Part shown: positions 10,045 through 20,399 of the stretch, piece after piece | Position numbering within the stretch: position 1 is the first letter of the stretch | Layout of the letters: each line of letters opens with the position of its first letter | Source of the DNA: Cristatella mucedo | Lineage: Eukaryota > Bryozoa > Phylactolaemata > Cristatellidae | Direction: 5' to 3' | Assembly: GCA_009760855.2 (NCBI GenBank) | Contig: WPIO01000175.1 | Span: forward strand, 259,001 to 323,000 | DNA: 64,000 nt | The notes under the pieces: model-generated | Database searches by the model: none | The model's input: the letters and a program-made list of their open reading frames with translations, nothing else | What the model was told of the DNA's origin: nothing | Position numbers and translations under genes: made by a program

Positions 10045-11075
10045 TCACACTTGATATAGCGCCCTCCGATAACTCAATCTCTTTCAAGGTGCTTCACATT
10101 TGCTGCAAAGGAACAACAATCGAACTCAATCGAATGGTTTGTGTTAGCATGCACAATAAACTGCAAGAATAACATGGTTAGGAGTGCCGTGCACAGGGTC
10201 ATCAGGCAAGTAAGGTCAGTGGCAGCTTGCACAGCGTCAGCACACACATGCACATTAAAGTTGAATCACCAGGACCAACTAAATGCTGTCAATAATAGGA
10301 GCATTTTTTTTATTTCAGCTGAACTATGGCCAAGTCACGTAATGTGACGCAAGTTGGGAGTGAGTTCAAGGCTTCGGGAGCATACGAACTAAATGAACCG
10401 TCTCCAATAGATTCGAGGTTCGTACGAGGTATAGGTTAACAGTTAGATTCCGAAAAGCGGGTGGTACGATGGTTAGCCTGGTGGGGGCAGTAGATCTGAT
10501 AGGTAGGCTGGAGCCAAAGAAGGAAGTCACCTAAACGTGAGTGAAAAAACCTTGAAGTCGATGCGCTGCTTGACGGGTAGCCAGTGCAGGTCATGGGAAG
10601 CGGTGTGATGTGGTAACTGCGACACTCACGACAGACAAGCCTAGCTGCAGAGTTTTGCACCACCTGTAAGTACCAGATTTCCTAGCAGCCAATGTAAAGC
10701 GAATAGAAAGAGAATGAGTTCTCTGAGGGCGCTTTGTCAAGTGCATTATTATTATTGCACATGCCTGTAGACCAGCGAGTAGTGTTAGAAAGTCAAGACC
10801 GGATTCAAAAATGCGTGGGCCAACTTAGCTGCCGTATCCCTGTCTAAAAATGCCTGAATTTTAGCCAGGTCATGTAGCTGAAAGTACGTGGACTTTATTG
10901 TGAAGCTGACGTGGTCGTCTAATGAAATGTCACTAGGGAACATGATACATATATTTCCTGCAGATTCAACAGGAATTATGCTGGCAGTGCCGATTTTGAG
11001 CTTTAGATATTCCAATTTTTGAATTACACTTGGTTTGCACATAACCAGTAAGTTGGTTTTATAATAATTCAATTT
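10045..11075 (-). mobile_element. LINE-B, 3' half
   Basis: On the minus strand: from 11072 downwards the post-palm segment (KPSVIQKLEYLKLKIG, SDISLDDHVSF, YFQLHDLAKI), then C-terminal coding remnants, then the LINE-B 3' UTR ending in GAGGGCGCTATATCAAGTG at 10045-10065. RT catalytic motifs are not in this copy, and stops and indels make it non-functional. A short opposite-strand tail fragment is inserted at about 10676-10768. Confidence 0.8.
10676..10768 (+). mobile_element. Very short LINE-B/SINE-1 tail insertion nested in LINE-B
   Basis: AATGTAAAGCGAATAGAAAG, a GAGTTCTCTGAGGGCGC segment and (ATT)n on the + strand interrupt the minus-strand LINE-B between GCACCACCTG and CACATGCCTGTAG, which are adjacent in the 16.2-kb copy. 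This is the terminal ~90 bp of a LINE-B (or SINE-1) copy. Confidence 0.7.
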
Positions 11076-11425
11076 AATAAAATTGCACTAAATTTTTTGG
11101 AAAAGTAATTTTCATTTATGTGGCGGACGCGTCTTTACGTACCGTGCTCCTAAAGTTTGTTTGGAACTCCCTATGAACTTATGACGCATCAGCTCCTGAT
11201 TGGACGATTTCGAGAAAGTAAGCAAAACCTCACTGCTTCACCGAGCCTTTCCTCGGTGTGATTGAACTGTCCGCTCGTGCCATTGTGCGTTATGCAAATT
11301 TTCACGACGGGACTGAGGCAAGACTTATCATTTTTATGTCACTTGGAACTATTGTCTCTGGGTCAGGAAGTAGTGCATCCAATTACCAGTTAAATGCTTG
11401 TCTCCTTTCTTTTTGCAACACATGA
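11076..11425. other. No recognised feature
   Basis: Unique-looking sequence between the LINE-B copy and the ATT-rich end of the next LINE-B. Confidence 0.4.
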
Positions 11426-11426
11426 C

Positions 11427-11460
11427 ACATAATAATAATAATAATAACAATAATGCACTT
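11427..11460 (-). mobile_element. LINE-B 3' terminus, left of the LTR element
   Basis: AATAATAATAATAATAACAA followed by TAATGCACTT is the reverse complement of the LINE-B end (AAGTGCATTA then ATT repeats). It continues at 15603 with TTGATAAAGCGCCCTC; the LTR retrotransposon separates the two halves. Confidence 0.8.
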
Positions 11461-11756
11461 TGTGGTTTTGTTTATGTATACCGCAGACTGTGACGGCACC
11501 TACAAGTTGTTATCTGCCAGTACTAGGCTGGGTGGCCCCCCCCGACCACCGGCTAGCCAATCGGAGCGCAGCTAGGCGTTGGCAACGGCGCCAACGAATG
11601 AGAGCGCAGCGTTCCGGTACCGCGGACGAGGGAAGCTGGCGAACGTCTGCGGCGGGCAGTAGCGCTTCCGCGGGCTGAGTGTGTAGAGGGAATAAACTGG
11701 TGGTGTTCCTCGTCGGCTAGCGTGCTGTGCTGCTCCCGACGACAATTCAGACTACA
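11461..11756 (+). repeat. 5' LTR of the Gypsy element
   Basis: 296 bp, TG...CA ends. Contains a CCAAT motif (AGCCAATCGG, about 11556) and AATAAA at 11691-11696, which could be the polyadenylation signal. A C8 run at about 11536 corresponds to CCCTCCC in the 3' LTR. Confidence 0.95.
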
Positions 11757-11772
11757 AGCTACTTCAGCCGTA

Positions 11773-12483
11773 ATGGAGAACGTAAAGTTCAGCCACATCG
11801 TCACTCAATTCGACGGCAGCGGAGACTTTGCGGGCTGGGTTGAAAAGTTTGATCTGGTGGCAGAGATTTAAGGTATAGTCGCTGCCGACTGCCACAAATT
11901 CCTGCCCCCTTTTCTAACCGGTGGAGCGTTCGCCGTGTACTAAAGCATCGATAGACAGGCGAAGAAAGATTATACCATCGTAAAAGAGGCTCTTCTGGCT
12001 GCATTTTTGGCCGATAAATTTAAAGTTATGAGGAGCTCACGACACGGCGGCTCCAAGCTGGGAACCAGTGGACGTATACGCATCGATTCGGGCCCGGCTG
12101 GCTGGATTGATGAGTGCGGCTGCGAAGGATGACTTTGTAAAATGCGCTTTCGTCACCGGGCTTCCAGAGGACATCAGAAAGCAGCTACGCGCGGCGTGTG
12201 CGCTCGACAAGATGGTGATGTCTGAGGTCGTTGAGAAGGCTCGAGCGCTTATGAGTTGCCAGGAGCCGAGCTACGCGGCTGCTGCTGAGGCAATAGGAGC
12301 TAGAGGCTCTCGCCCGACTCCACAGAAGCGTTTTTGTTTCTTCTGCAAAAAGGAAGGGCACATACGTCGCGACTGCCGTTCGTCGCAAAGGCAGTGAAGG
12401 CTGTGTTTTGTATGCGGCGATGACTCACACCTAGCAGCAATATTTCCGAAGCGTCGCACCGATGCGCAGCCAAAACACGAGTA
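11773..12483 (+). pseudogene. gag pseudogene of the Gypsy element
   Basis: The apparent start ATG at 11773 opens with MENVKFSHIVTQF and a GDFAGW motif. TAA stops break the frame at 11869 and 11941, and a +1 shift separates it from the 12068-12397 segment, where a TGA falls at 12395. Near 12335-12376 is an intact CCHC zinc knuckle (CFFCKKEGHIRRDC). A second knuckle after the TGA (CFVCGDDSHLAAIF) has Phe in place of the last Cys. Gag would coat the RNA genome in the cytoplasmic particle; this copy cannot make it. Confidence 0.85.
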
Positions 12484-12569
12484 AGGGGAAGCGCATGCTA
12501 TAGCGCCGGCGCATTCCCCTGCTTGTCAACTCGACTTCCAACAATAAATGTTCTCAACGATGTCCTATT

Positions 12570-15247
12570 ATGAAGGCGCTCCTTGATACTGGTTGCTCTC
12601 GGTCAATTGTGACTGAATCTTCGGTACTGCGTGCCACCTCGGTGCAGTCTTATTCGGTTAACGAGCCAGTAATTACGTTCAACGGAGCAGTCGCTCGTTG
12701 CCGGTCGGCGTGCCGCATGACATGCTCTGTGCAGGGCATAGCAATAGAGCTTGACTGCCTCGTATCCGAGATCGTACCGGGGTATGATATGCTACTTGGC
12801 ATGGATGCTGTGCGACAGCTGGAAGGCGTGGTGATAGGCCCTGAAGGCGGTGTAGTAACCTTCGATGGGCGGGACAGTGCAATCGGGAAATGGGTCGTAA
12901 AGTGGCATTAGGCCGACGGCGTGACTTCTCCCACCTTGGTAAACCGCGTCGAGGCTTACCGCGTGCCCACCGACTTGCAGGCCGACTACGACAAGGAGAT
13001 TCAAAAGTGGATCCAATTCGGCTGGGTGAAGCCAGGGGAGTGTGAAGGCCTCGTGCCGCTAATGGCAGTGTTCCAGAGTCATAAAAACAAAGTGCAGCTC
13101 GTCTTAGACTACCGCGAGCTGAACCAATACGTTTCCAGCCACACTGCCAACGGTGACGTTTGCAGCGAGAAACTTCGGGCATGGCGCCGCATGGGAAGTA
13201 ACGTCAGCATTATCGACCTTCGCAAAGCGTATTTACAGCTTCATGTCGACCCTTCCCTGTGGAGATACCAGGTTGTCGCCTACCAGGGGAGGCGGTACTG
13301 CCTTACGCGGCTAGGCTTCGGATTAAATGTAGCGCCTAAGAAAATGACCGCCGCGTTAAATAAGGTGCTTTCTATGGACCCGCAGGTTCGCGAAGGCACT
13401 GACTCATACGTAGACGATATAATCGCCAACAATGACATTGTCACGAATGAGCGCGTTATCACTCACCTACGACAGTTGGGGCTCGAAGCTAAGCCCCTGG
13501 AAAAGTTGGTCGGAGGCGGCGTACTAGGGCTTCGCGTCACTGACCACGATGGAAAGCTTAAGTGGGGCAGAGATAATGATGTTGAACCGCTACCTCAGTG
13601 CGAGACTCGCAGGCAGCTTTTCTCGTGGTGTGGACAATTAACGGGCCATTTTCCCGTTGCCGGATGGCTTCGACCAGTCTGCAGCTACGTAAAGAGAGCC
13701 ACAAAAGACCTGTCTTGGGATGCCGAAGTCACGGAGGATGTCCTTCGGATGGCACAGGAAATCAGCCGACTCGTGATAAAAGAGGATCCAGTTTCCGGAG
13801 TGTGGAGTGTGCCGTCGTCACCCAGCAGACAGGTATGGTGCGACGCAAGCAGCTTAGCGATAGGCGCCTGCTTGTGAATTGGAGGGCAGACTGTCGAGGA
13901 TGCCTCTTGGCTTAGAAAGCCAGATGACGTAGCACATATCAATCTGGCCGAACTAGAGGCTGTCATAAAGGGCCTAAATTTAGCCCTGGCCTGGGGCCTG
14001 CGAGAGATCGAATTGTTTACTGACTCGGCCACTATGCACTCGTGGCTTCGATCGATTGTCGAAGGCGATTAGCCTATCTGTACGAGAGGTCTAGGCGAGG
14101 CGTTGGCTCGACGGCGGACAGCAATAGTACGCGATGTAATTAAGGAGTACGACCTTCGGGTGAGAATACAACTGGTGCGTTCGGCCGATAACAAAGCAGA
14201 CCACTTAACGCGAGTACCGCAGCCGTGGCTTAAGCCAATCTCGATTTTCGCAGCTGCTACTCCAGCGCAAGAAGTAGACCTGCGAGCGTTGCACGATTTG
14301 CATCACCTAGGGGTTGACCGTACGTTGTACCTGGCCAGACTCTGCTTCCCCGGCATTTCCGTAACGTGGGAGATAGCAGAACGCGTTGTTAAATCGTGCA
14401 TGCGCTGCCGGTCTGTGGACCCAGCCCCAGTGTCTTGGAGCCATGGACATTAGGACGTAGATTCCAACTGGCGCCGCCAGGCTATTGATGTTACTTTCTT
14501 CAAGGGGGTTAAATATCTGACACTTGTCGATAGCGGCCCCAGTAGGTTTGCCATTTAGTTGCATATACCCGACGAGAGCGAGACCTCGGTGGTCCGACAC
14601 TTGGATGAAATATTCAGAGAAAGGGGCCCGCCGTGGAAGCTCTTAATGGACAATTCCGCCACTTTCCGATCGAACGCTGTTCGCCAGCTTTGCGATCGTT
14701 GGGGGATACGCGAAATGTACCGCTGTGCTTAACGCTCCTCTGGAAACGGTATAGTAGAGCGAAACCACCAAACGATAAAAGAAATGGCCACCCGGAGTGG
14801 GCGGGACATAATGATGATGGCGTACTGGTACAATCTCTCTGTCACCGCTGGATTGGACGCCGGCTCATCGCCTTGCCGTCAGCTTTTCTCGTACGAATGG
14901 AAACCTCCGATGGCTCGCGAGCCTCGCACAGAGAGCTCTGACGGAAATGACTTGACTCAGGATCAGCGGGTTTTCGTAAACCCCCCCCCCCCGGAGCCCG
15001 TTGCACCACTCAGTGGCCTCAGGGGACAGTTACTGCCCCGGTGGAAGGAGTTGGCATTGAAATTGATGGAATCCGCTGCCACTTATCGGACGTTAGACCA
15101 GTACCGAATGCCAACGAACTCCTTGATGAACACTCCGATGCCGGCCCTAGTAATACGGTCAGAGCCGACGAGCCCAGCAGACAGCTACGGCCAAGATATG
15201 GCCTGAGACCACCGGCACGCTATGAAGATTACGTGCTTACTGTTTAG
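12570..15247 (+). pseudogene. pol pseudogene (PR-RT-RNaseH-IN) of the Gypsy element
   Basis: One frame can be followed from 12570 to about 15200. Protease: LLDTGCS near 12576. RT: LVLDYRELN, DLRKAYLQL and the catalytic YVDD near 13405. RNase H: VWCDASS near 13835 and later FTDSA. Integrase: an HHCC finger (HDLHHLG...CMRC) at about 14295-14410 and catalytic Asp 14487, Asp 14649, Glu 14757, giving D-53-D-35-E spacing. In-frame stops are at 12909 (TAG), 13875 (TGA), 14070, 14451, 14556 (all TAG) and 14730 (TAA). A frameshift after about 15041 leads into the likely natural end (GLRPPARYEDYVLTV, stop at 15245-15247). The catalytic residues survive but the gene is dead. Confidence 0.9.
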
Positions 15248-15307
15248 CCTTCTTACTGGCAAAAAGTGGAGAATTCGCCGTAGATTGATCTCCAGATCAG
15301 GCGGGCA

Positions 15308-15602
15308 TGTGGTTTTGTTAATGTATACCGCAGTCTGTGACAGCACCTAAATGTTGTTATCTGCCAGTACTAGGCTGGGTGGCCCTCCCGACCACCGGCT
15401 AGCCAATCGGAGCGCAGCTAGGCGTTGGCAACGGCACCAACGAATGAGAGCGAAGCGTTTCGGTACCACAGACGAGGGAAGCTGGCGAACATCCGCGGCG
15501 GGCAGTAGCGCTTCCGCGGGCTGAGTGTGTAGAGGGAATAAACTGGTGGTGTTCCTCGTCGGCTAGCGTGCTGTGCTGCTCCCGACGACAATTCAGACTA
15601 CA
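15308..15602 (+). repeat. 3' LTR of the Gypsy element
   Basis: 295 bp, directly repeated with 11461-11756. AATAAA at 15537-15542. Differences from the 5' LTR include two adjacent changes in CTACAAG/CTAAATG and TACCGCGG/TACCACAG. Confidence 0.95.
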
Positions 15603-16395
15603 CCCTTGATAAAGCGCCCTCAGAGAACTTAATCTCTTTGTAGGTGCTTTACATTTGCTGCAAAGGGAAATGCAATTGAATGGTAAGTAAAATCATGCTT
15701 GGAAAACAAACAAAATGAATAACATGGTTTGGGGTGACATGCACAGGGTCAGCATGCAAATGTGGTTAGTGGCAGCATGCACAGTGTCAGCACGCAAAAG
15801 CACGTGAAGGACGAATCACATGGACCCATTAAATGCTGTCCTAAATAGGTGTTTTTAAGTTCCTTTTAAATGTGGTCAGGTCAGGGGATGTTCTGATGCA
15901 CGTCGGGAGGGAGTTCCAGGCTTTGGAAGCATACGAACTAAATGCACGGTCTCCAAAGGATTTGAGGTTTGTACGAGCTATTTGTAGACTGTTGGATTCC
16001 GAAAAGCGGGTGGTACGATGCTTGGCCTGATGGGGGAGTATATCTGACAGATAGGCTGGAGCCATAGAATGAAGGGACCTAAAAGTGAGCGACAAAACCT
16101 TGAAGTCAATCCGTTGCTTGACTGGGAGCCAGCGCAGGTCGGCGAGAAGTGGTGTGATGTGACAACGGCGACGCTCACGACAGACAAGCCTAGCTGCGGA
16201 GTATTGCACCAGCTGCAATCGCCTGATCGCACATGCAGGTAGGCCAGCGAGCAGTGAGTTGCAGAAGTCGAGACGGGATGTCACGAATGCATGAACCAAC
16301 TTAGACGTGGTATCCTTATCTAAACAAGCCCGAATTTTAGCAATGTTATGAAGCTGAAAATAGGCAGACTTGACATAGTTGAAGTGCTTAGTTAT
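15603..16395 (-). mobile_element. LINE-B 3' half, right of the LTR element
   Basis: Minus-strand LINE-B whose last bases lie at 11427-11460. The frame 16299-15841 is open for 152 codons and shows the C-terminal segment: FVTSRLDFCNSLLAGLPA, LRWLPVKQRIDFK, MAPAYLSDILPHQAKH and AWNSLPTCIRTSPDL. The stop is followed by the 3' UTR. This is one of the cleanest C-terminal ends in the window. The 5' side breaks off before the RT core. Confidence 0.88.
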
Positions 16396-16654
16396 TTATT
16401 AACGAGCTGCTATTTCAGCTGTTTAATATAAATAAGATTATCGTCAGACTGCAGGGGCTGGCTTAGACGTCGGCCATTTTTGATGACTACAGCAGTGGAC
16501 CAACGACTGCTTTGCTGATTCGTCGACGTTCGGTGAAAGGAAGATGGTGGATCACCTTGCGAAAGTGATGCTGACGCCCTAAAACTGGCGGAGGCGTAAA
16601 AAAACCTGTTACCTGACATAGCCTTAGTATACCATGGAAAGAAAAAAGGTGGAA

Positions 16655-16795
16655 GCTGAGTTAACGTCCACCTTTGTATAGCGGCAAAAGGACATGAGCG
16701 ACTACCACTATCGCTTGCAATGGCCAAACACAAATCGTCCGCTGCAGAACTCGAACTGACGACTTCGGCAGTAAAGAGTAGGCATTTTCCTTGGG
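16655..16795 (-). mobile_element. SINE-2 copy
   Basis: TTTGTATAGCGGCAAAAGGA followed by the CTATCGCTTGCAATGGC segment and CAGAACTCGAACTGACG (B-box complement). Diverged member of the family at 4.7 kb. Confidence 0.6.
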
Positions 16796-16904
16796 CTGAA
16801 ACCAGAAAAACGGGATAGGCTGAAGGAAAGTGACTGATCAGCAGCCATTGATGCAGTAGGATGTCCACATCAGCTCGAGGAGTGCTCCGGTGAGTGTGAG
16901 AGAG

Positions 16905-16942
16905 CGACCGTCAGAGAGAGAGAGAGCGAGAAAGAGAGAAAG

Positions 16943-17010
<68 letters not shown>

Positions 17011-17020
17011 AAGGAGGGGG
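16905..17020. repeat. (GA)n microsatellite
   Basis: Pure core at about 16950-16995 with impure GA flanks. Confidence 0.95.
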
Positions 17021-17182
17021 ATGAAAGTTGGAGAGAAAAAGGTAGAGACCATTAAGGGAAATTGGGTTCGAAGGTAGATACGATGATGAGAGAGGAGAGT
17101 CAAGCAACGGAGGGGGTCGGTAAGCGGAGGGTAGAGCAAGGGTGGAGGTGGTGAGGAGAGATGACGAGAAGAGAGCGGAGGT

Positions 17183-17250
17183 TTGGCGTTTGGAGTTTTG
17201 GCGTTTGGCGTTTTGGCGTTTGGCGTTTTGGCGTTTGGCGTTTTGGCGTT
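17183..17250. repeat. 15-bp minisatellite GGCGTTTGGCGTTTT
   Basis: About four and a half copies of alternating TTTGGCG and TTTTGGCG units. Located between the GA tract and the CpG-rich block at 17.25-17.85 kb. Confidence 0.9.
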
Positions 17251-17479
17251 GCAAGCCAATGCAGCCAGCTGACGGGCGGTCGCCACTGCGCATTTGGCTG
17301 ATGCCAATGATAAACGGCCGAGTGCGGGCTTCCTGGCAAGCGGCTCGCCTCGAGAGCGAGCCACGCATTTTCCCGGTAGCGTTCGCGAACTCAAGCGCGA
17401 CTGCCCTCAAGAGAGCTGGAGCCGCTGCGGCGCCGCACCGATGAGCGCAGGGGCGAGTGGCTCAGCCGGCGGCCTGCAC

Positions 17480-17520
17480 ATCCGTGAGTGGGCGCTCAGC
17501 AGCAGCAGCAGCAGCAGCAG
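17480..17520. repeat. (AGC)n triplet repeat
   Basis: About nine AGC/CAG units inside the CpG-rich block, interrupted at the edges. Confidence 0.85.
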
Positions 17521-17589
17521 CCGATCCGAATCGGTGAGCACAGGAGGACGCTCTCCGGTCGCCCATAGCTGGGCGCTGCCTTCAGCGCC

Positions 17590-17820
17590 GACGCCTCTGC
17601 AGCGGCCATGCAGGACGCCGACCCCAACAGCGGTAAGTCGCCAGCGCCTGCTCACCGCTAAGAGCTGCCGTCGCCGCCGCCGCTGGGTCCAGCTGTGTCC
17701 GTCCCGCCTCCGAAGCGTACGGTTAAGAACGGTCAATAGTCTGACGCTGCGGCCATGCCGGATGCCGCCCCATGCCAGCGTAGAGTCGCCAGCGCATGCT
17801 CGCCGTCGCCGCTGATCGTG
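17590..17820 (+). repeat. Diverged tandem duplication, offset about 150 bp
   Basis: The segment at about 17593-17660 resembles 17742-17812. Both have GCGGCCATGC, a CCGACCCC/GCCCCATG-type middle, then (G)TCGCCAGCGC and TGCTC. In the second copy the splice-donor-like GTAAGT is replaced by GTAGAG. Confidence 0.6.
17608..17632 (+). CDS. Candidate first coding exon (tentative)
   Basis: In a CpG-rich block, ATG at 17608 has a strong Kozak-like context (GCGGCCATGC). It reads MQDADPNS and then meets GCG|GTAAGT, a strong metazoan 5' splice site, with a stop upstream in the same frame. This is what a short first coding exon plus donor looks like. I could not find a downstream exon: a LINE-A copy begins at 17893, so any intron would span it. 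A related, decayed copy of the segment lies about 150 bp downstream. A chance match in GC-rich DNA remains possible. Confidence 0.3.
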
Positions 17821-17892
17821 CCAATAGGTGCAAGCGAATTGCCTAATCGAATGCACAGCTCCGTCGCTCTGGTCGCTCCGGCTGCCCTAATG

Positions 17893-20090
17893 TAATTTAA
17901 TGCATCTATATCTGTAACTCCACAAAGTCATAAAGACCATGTGGGTGTTACGATGGAGTTTTGTATAGCCCACTCACAGCCTAAGTGGCTTTCGGTACGC
18001 ATTCGGTAGCTAACAGACTTCGTCTCACGAAACAAAGAAAAAGTGGGAAGCATTGCAGAGTCAGGAGAGCAGTTGAGGTAGTCAGTAGCATAGAAGTAGC
18101 AGCTCAGGACCGCTGAAAAGGATGTGCCATAGCCGGCAGTAGGAGAGTAGTTGTCGTTGCTTAAGAATTGTGGAAGCAAGTTCCACAGTCGAGGACCTGC
18201 AGAGCTAAAGCTTCTATCGCCAACGGTCTTTAAGTGGAAGAATGGAACATCTAATTTATTGTCCACACAGGACCTGAGGGCGTGAAGAGGCTGAAACTGA
18301 TGCAGCAGTTCAGCTATTTACGAAGGAGCCAAGCCATGGCGGGCCTTGTGGGTCAGCGTAAGAACTTTGCTCTGTATCCTGTGCTCAACCGGCAACCATC
18401 CTAGCTCTTTCAGCAAAGGAGACACACCAGCTCAAACCGCTGGGACTTGAAGACTAGCCTTGCTGCCATATTTATATCCGCTGCTGTGGCCTATTTGCTT
18501 TCTTTGGCAGTACAGCCAACAGGGAATTACAATAATCAAGCCGAGAAAGAACTAAAGAGCTAATTAAACTTTTTACAAGCCACTGTGGGTGACAGTTCCT
18601 AATCTCGGATAGGGATCGGACGTGATGGCTAGCTGCAGAAGCAGATTTCTGAATGAAGCTTTTGAAATTGAGGCAGTGTCGAAAACGACACCTAAATTTC
18701 GCACACGTGGCGATGGTCGCACAATGGCATCGCCTATTAGAAGAGCAAAACCCTTTAATGAAGCCACGGGCTTAGGGTGTCCTATGAGCAGTAGTTCGGT
18801 TTTATCGTCATTTAATATCAGGAAGTTTTCCGACATCCAGGATCAAATATCGGCAATGCAAGCATCCAGTTTCTCAGTTGCTGCAGCAGATTCCGACGGT
18901 TTGAATGACAAATACAACTGAGTATCGTCAGCATAGAAGTGATATCCTATTCCATGGGCCTTAATCACTTTTCCCAGAGGTTGTGTATAAATGGAGAACA
19001 GCAAGGGACCGAGTACAGACCCTTGAGGGACTTCTCGTGTATGAGACCTGACGCTCACACGACACAGATTGATGACTTAAACCATGCCAGTGCTTCGTCT
19101 GCCAGATTGATCGTTGTTCTCAATCGTTCAAGCAGAACTTCGTGATCAATGGTGTCGAAGGCAGCAGACAGATCTAGCAGAGCTAGGGCAGTGACATTCC
19201 CGTCATCGTTGCCACGTAGAATGCCATTGTTAACACGGAGGAGAGCAGTTTCAGTGGAGTGCTGCCTCTTGAACCCTGATTGAAATGTTTCTGACATTCC
19301 ACTATTTTCAATATGTTCATCAACTAGCTGCTTAACAACAATTTTTTCAAGAATCTTTGACAAGAAAGGAAAAAGGGAAACTGTGCGGTAGTTTGCTAGG
19401 ACCTCTGTGTCTAATCCAGGCTTTTTAAGAATGGGTCTAACGATTGCCGATTTTAAGGACTTGGGGACGACCCCTTTTCCCAAAGAAGCATTACAAATCT
19501 TGGTTATGGTCGGGCTAAGTTGGTCTGCCAGTGAAAACCACAGAGATGAAGGTATAGGGTCTTCAGGAGACGAGCTCTTTTTGCTTAACCTTGTTAGAGT
19601 AGCCATATCGCTTGCAGAAACCTCGGAGAACCTTGTATGGAAGGTCACAGGTTGCGGAACCACGATTGCTTTAGTCGGAGGGGGCTTAATAGAGGCACGA
19701 ATGTGCACAAATTTTCAGTAAAGAAGGCCGCAAACTTTTTGGCTGAGTCCTTAATATCTGGGAGTCAGACCTCTCGGCAATGGGCAGTAAATGGTTTACT
19801 GTCTTATAAACCTGTTTAGTGTCCGACTGGCAGGAATTCAGCTTTCTAATGAAAAAAGAAACCCTGGTTTTTTCAAGCTTTCGGGTGTAAATTCGACGGA
19901 AGTCTTTGAAATCAACTAGATCTGCATCAGACCCCGATTTCTTGAAACGACGTTCAAGCCTGCGCTTAACACGGCGCATCTTTAGGAGTTTTTTTTAAAT
20001 TGAAAGGAATCTCGACGACTTCGAACACGGATAGAGCGAACGGGAGCATGCTTGTCAAGAGCAAGCCCTCTACTCTCCGCCTAGCGAGCA
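17893..20090 (-). mobile_element. LINE-A, longest copy (RT domain present)
   Basis: About 2.2 kb of a CR1/L2-like non-LTR retrotransposon. Reading leftward from about 20090: HAPVRS-like segment, RRLERRFKKSGSDADL, then RT with [66 protein letters not shown] and the catalytic FYADDTQLY. Next come LNDDKTELLLIGHPK, the C-terminal NKLDVPFFHLKTVGDRSFSS segment and the tail GTCTTTATGACTTTGTGGAG ending in TACATTAAAT. The endonuclease half is missing (5' truncation). Stops and shifts break it at about 18270, 18573 and 19055. Confidence 0.92.
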
Positions 20091-20399
20091 GATTCACTGC
20101 CGCCAGCCTCGTTTGTACTGCGTATTATCAAACGGGACTGCACTTTTGTTTGTTATTAAAGGAAAAAAGCGCGACAGGAGGCGTAGCGCTATCGGTAGGA
20201 AGCCGCGGCTGTTTCTTGCATCGCCAAAATGTCCGCAGAATTGCGTGAATGAGATTTTATACGCAATTCCGCCGAGGAGCAAGCTTGCCTGGCACCTCGA
20301 AGCAAGTGCGCGCCAGTGCGGCAGCGCCGGCCCCGGAGTTGCCTGAGATGAGCCATTAACCAATGCAAAATAATAATAATAAAATACTCAAGAGGATTC

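Larger units (their letters stand above)
11461..15602 (+). mobile_element. Ty3/Gypsy-type LTR retrotransposon, full-length but defective
   Basis: A 4,142-bp element with direct LTRs (11461-11756 and 15308-15602), each starting TGTGG and ending CTACA. Order inside: gag with a zinc knuckle, protease, reverse transcriptase, RNase H, integrase. This is the pol order of the Ty3/Gypsy group; Copia has integrase before RT. No envelope-like frame follows. CACTT at 11456-11460 versus CCCTT at 15603-15607 is a 5-bp target duplication with one change. By eye the LTRs differ at about 13 sites plus one indel, roughly 4-5%, so the insertion is not recent. No TGG-type primer-binding site follows the 5' LTR. 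Confidence 0.93.

Noticed and set aside
14640-15250. Envelope gene downstream of pol in the LTR element
   Set aside because: Sequence up to 15247 is the integrase C-terminus, and only 60 bp separate it from the 3' LTR, so there is no room for an additional gene.
17294-17815. 173-codon plus frame in the CpG-rich block
   Set aside because: Runs through an (AGC)n repeat with Ser, Arg and Pro bias. The short ATG-plus-donor at 17608 in another frame is a better gene signal.
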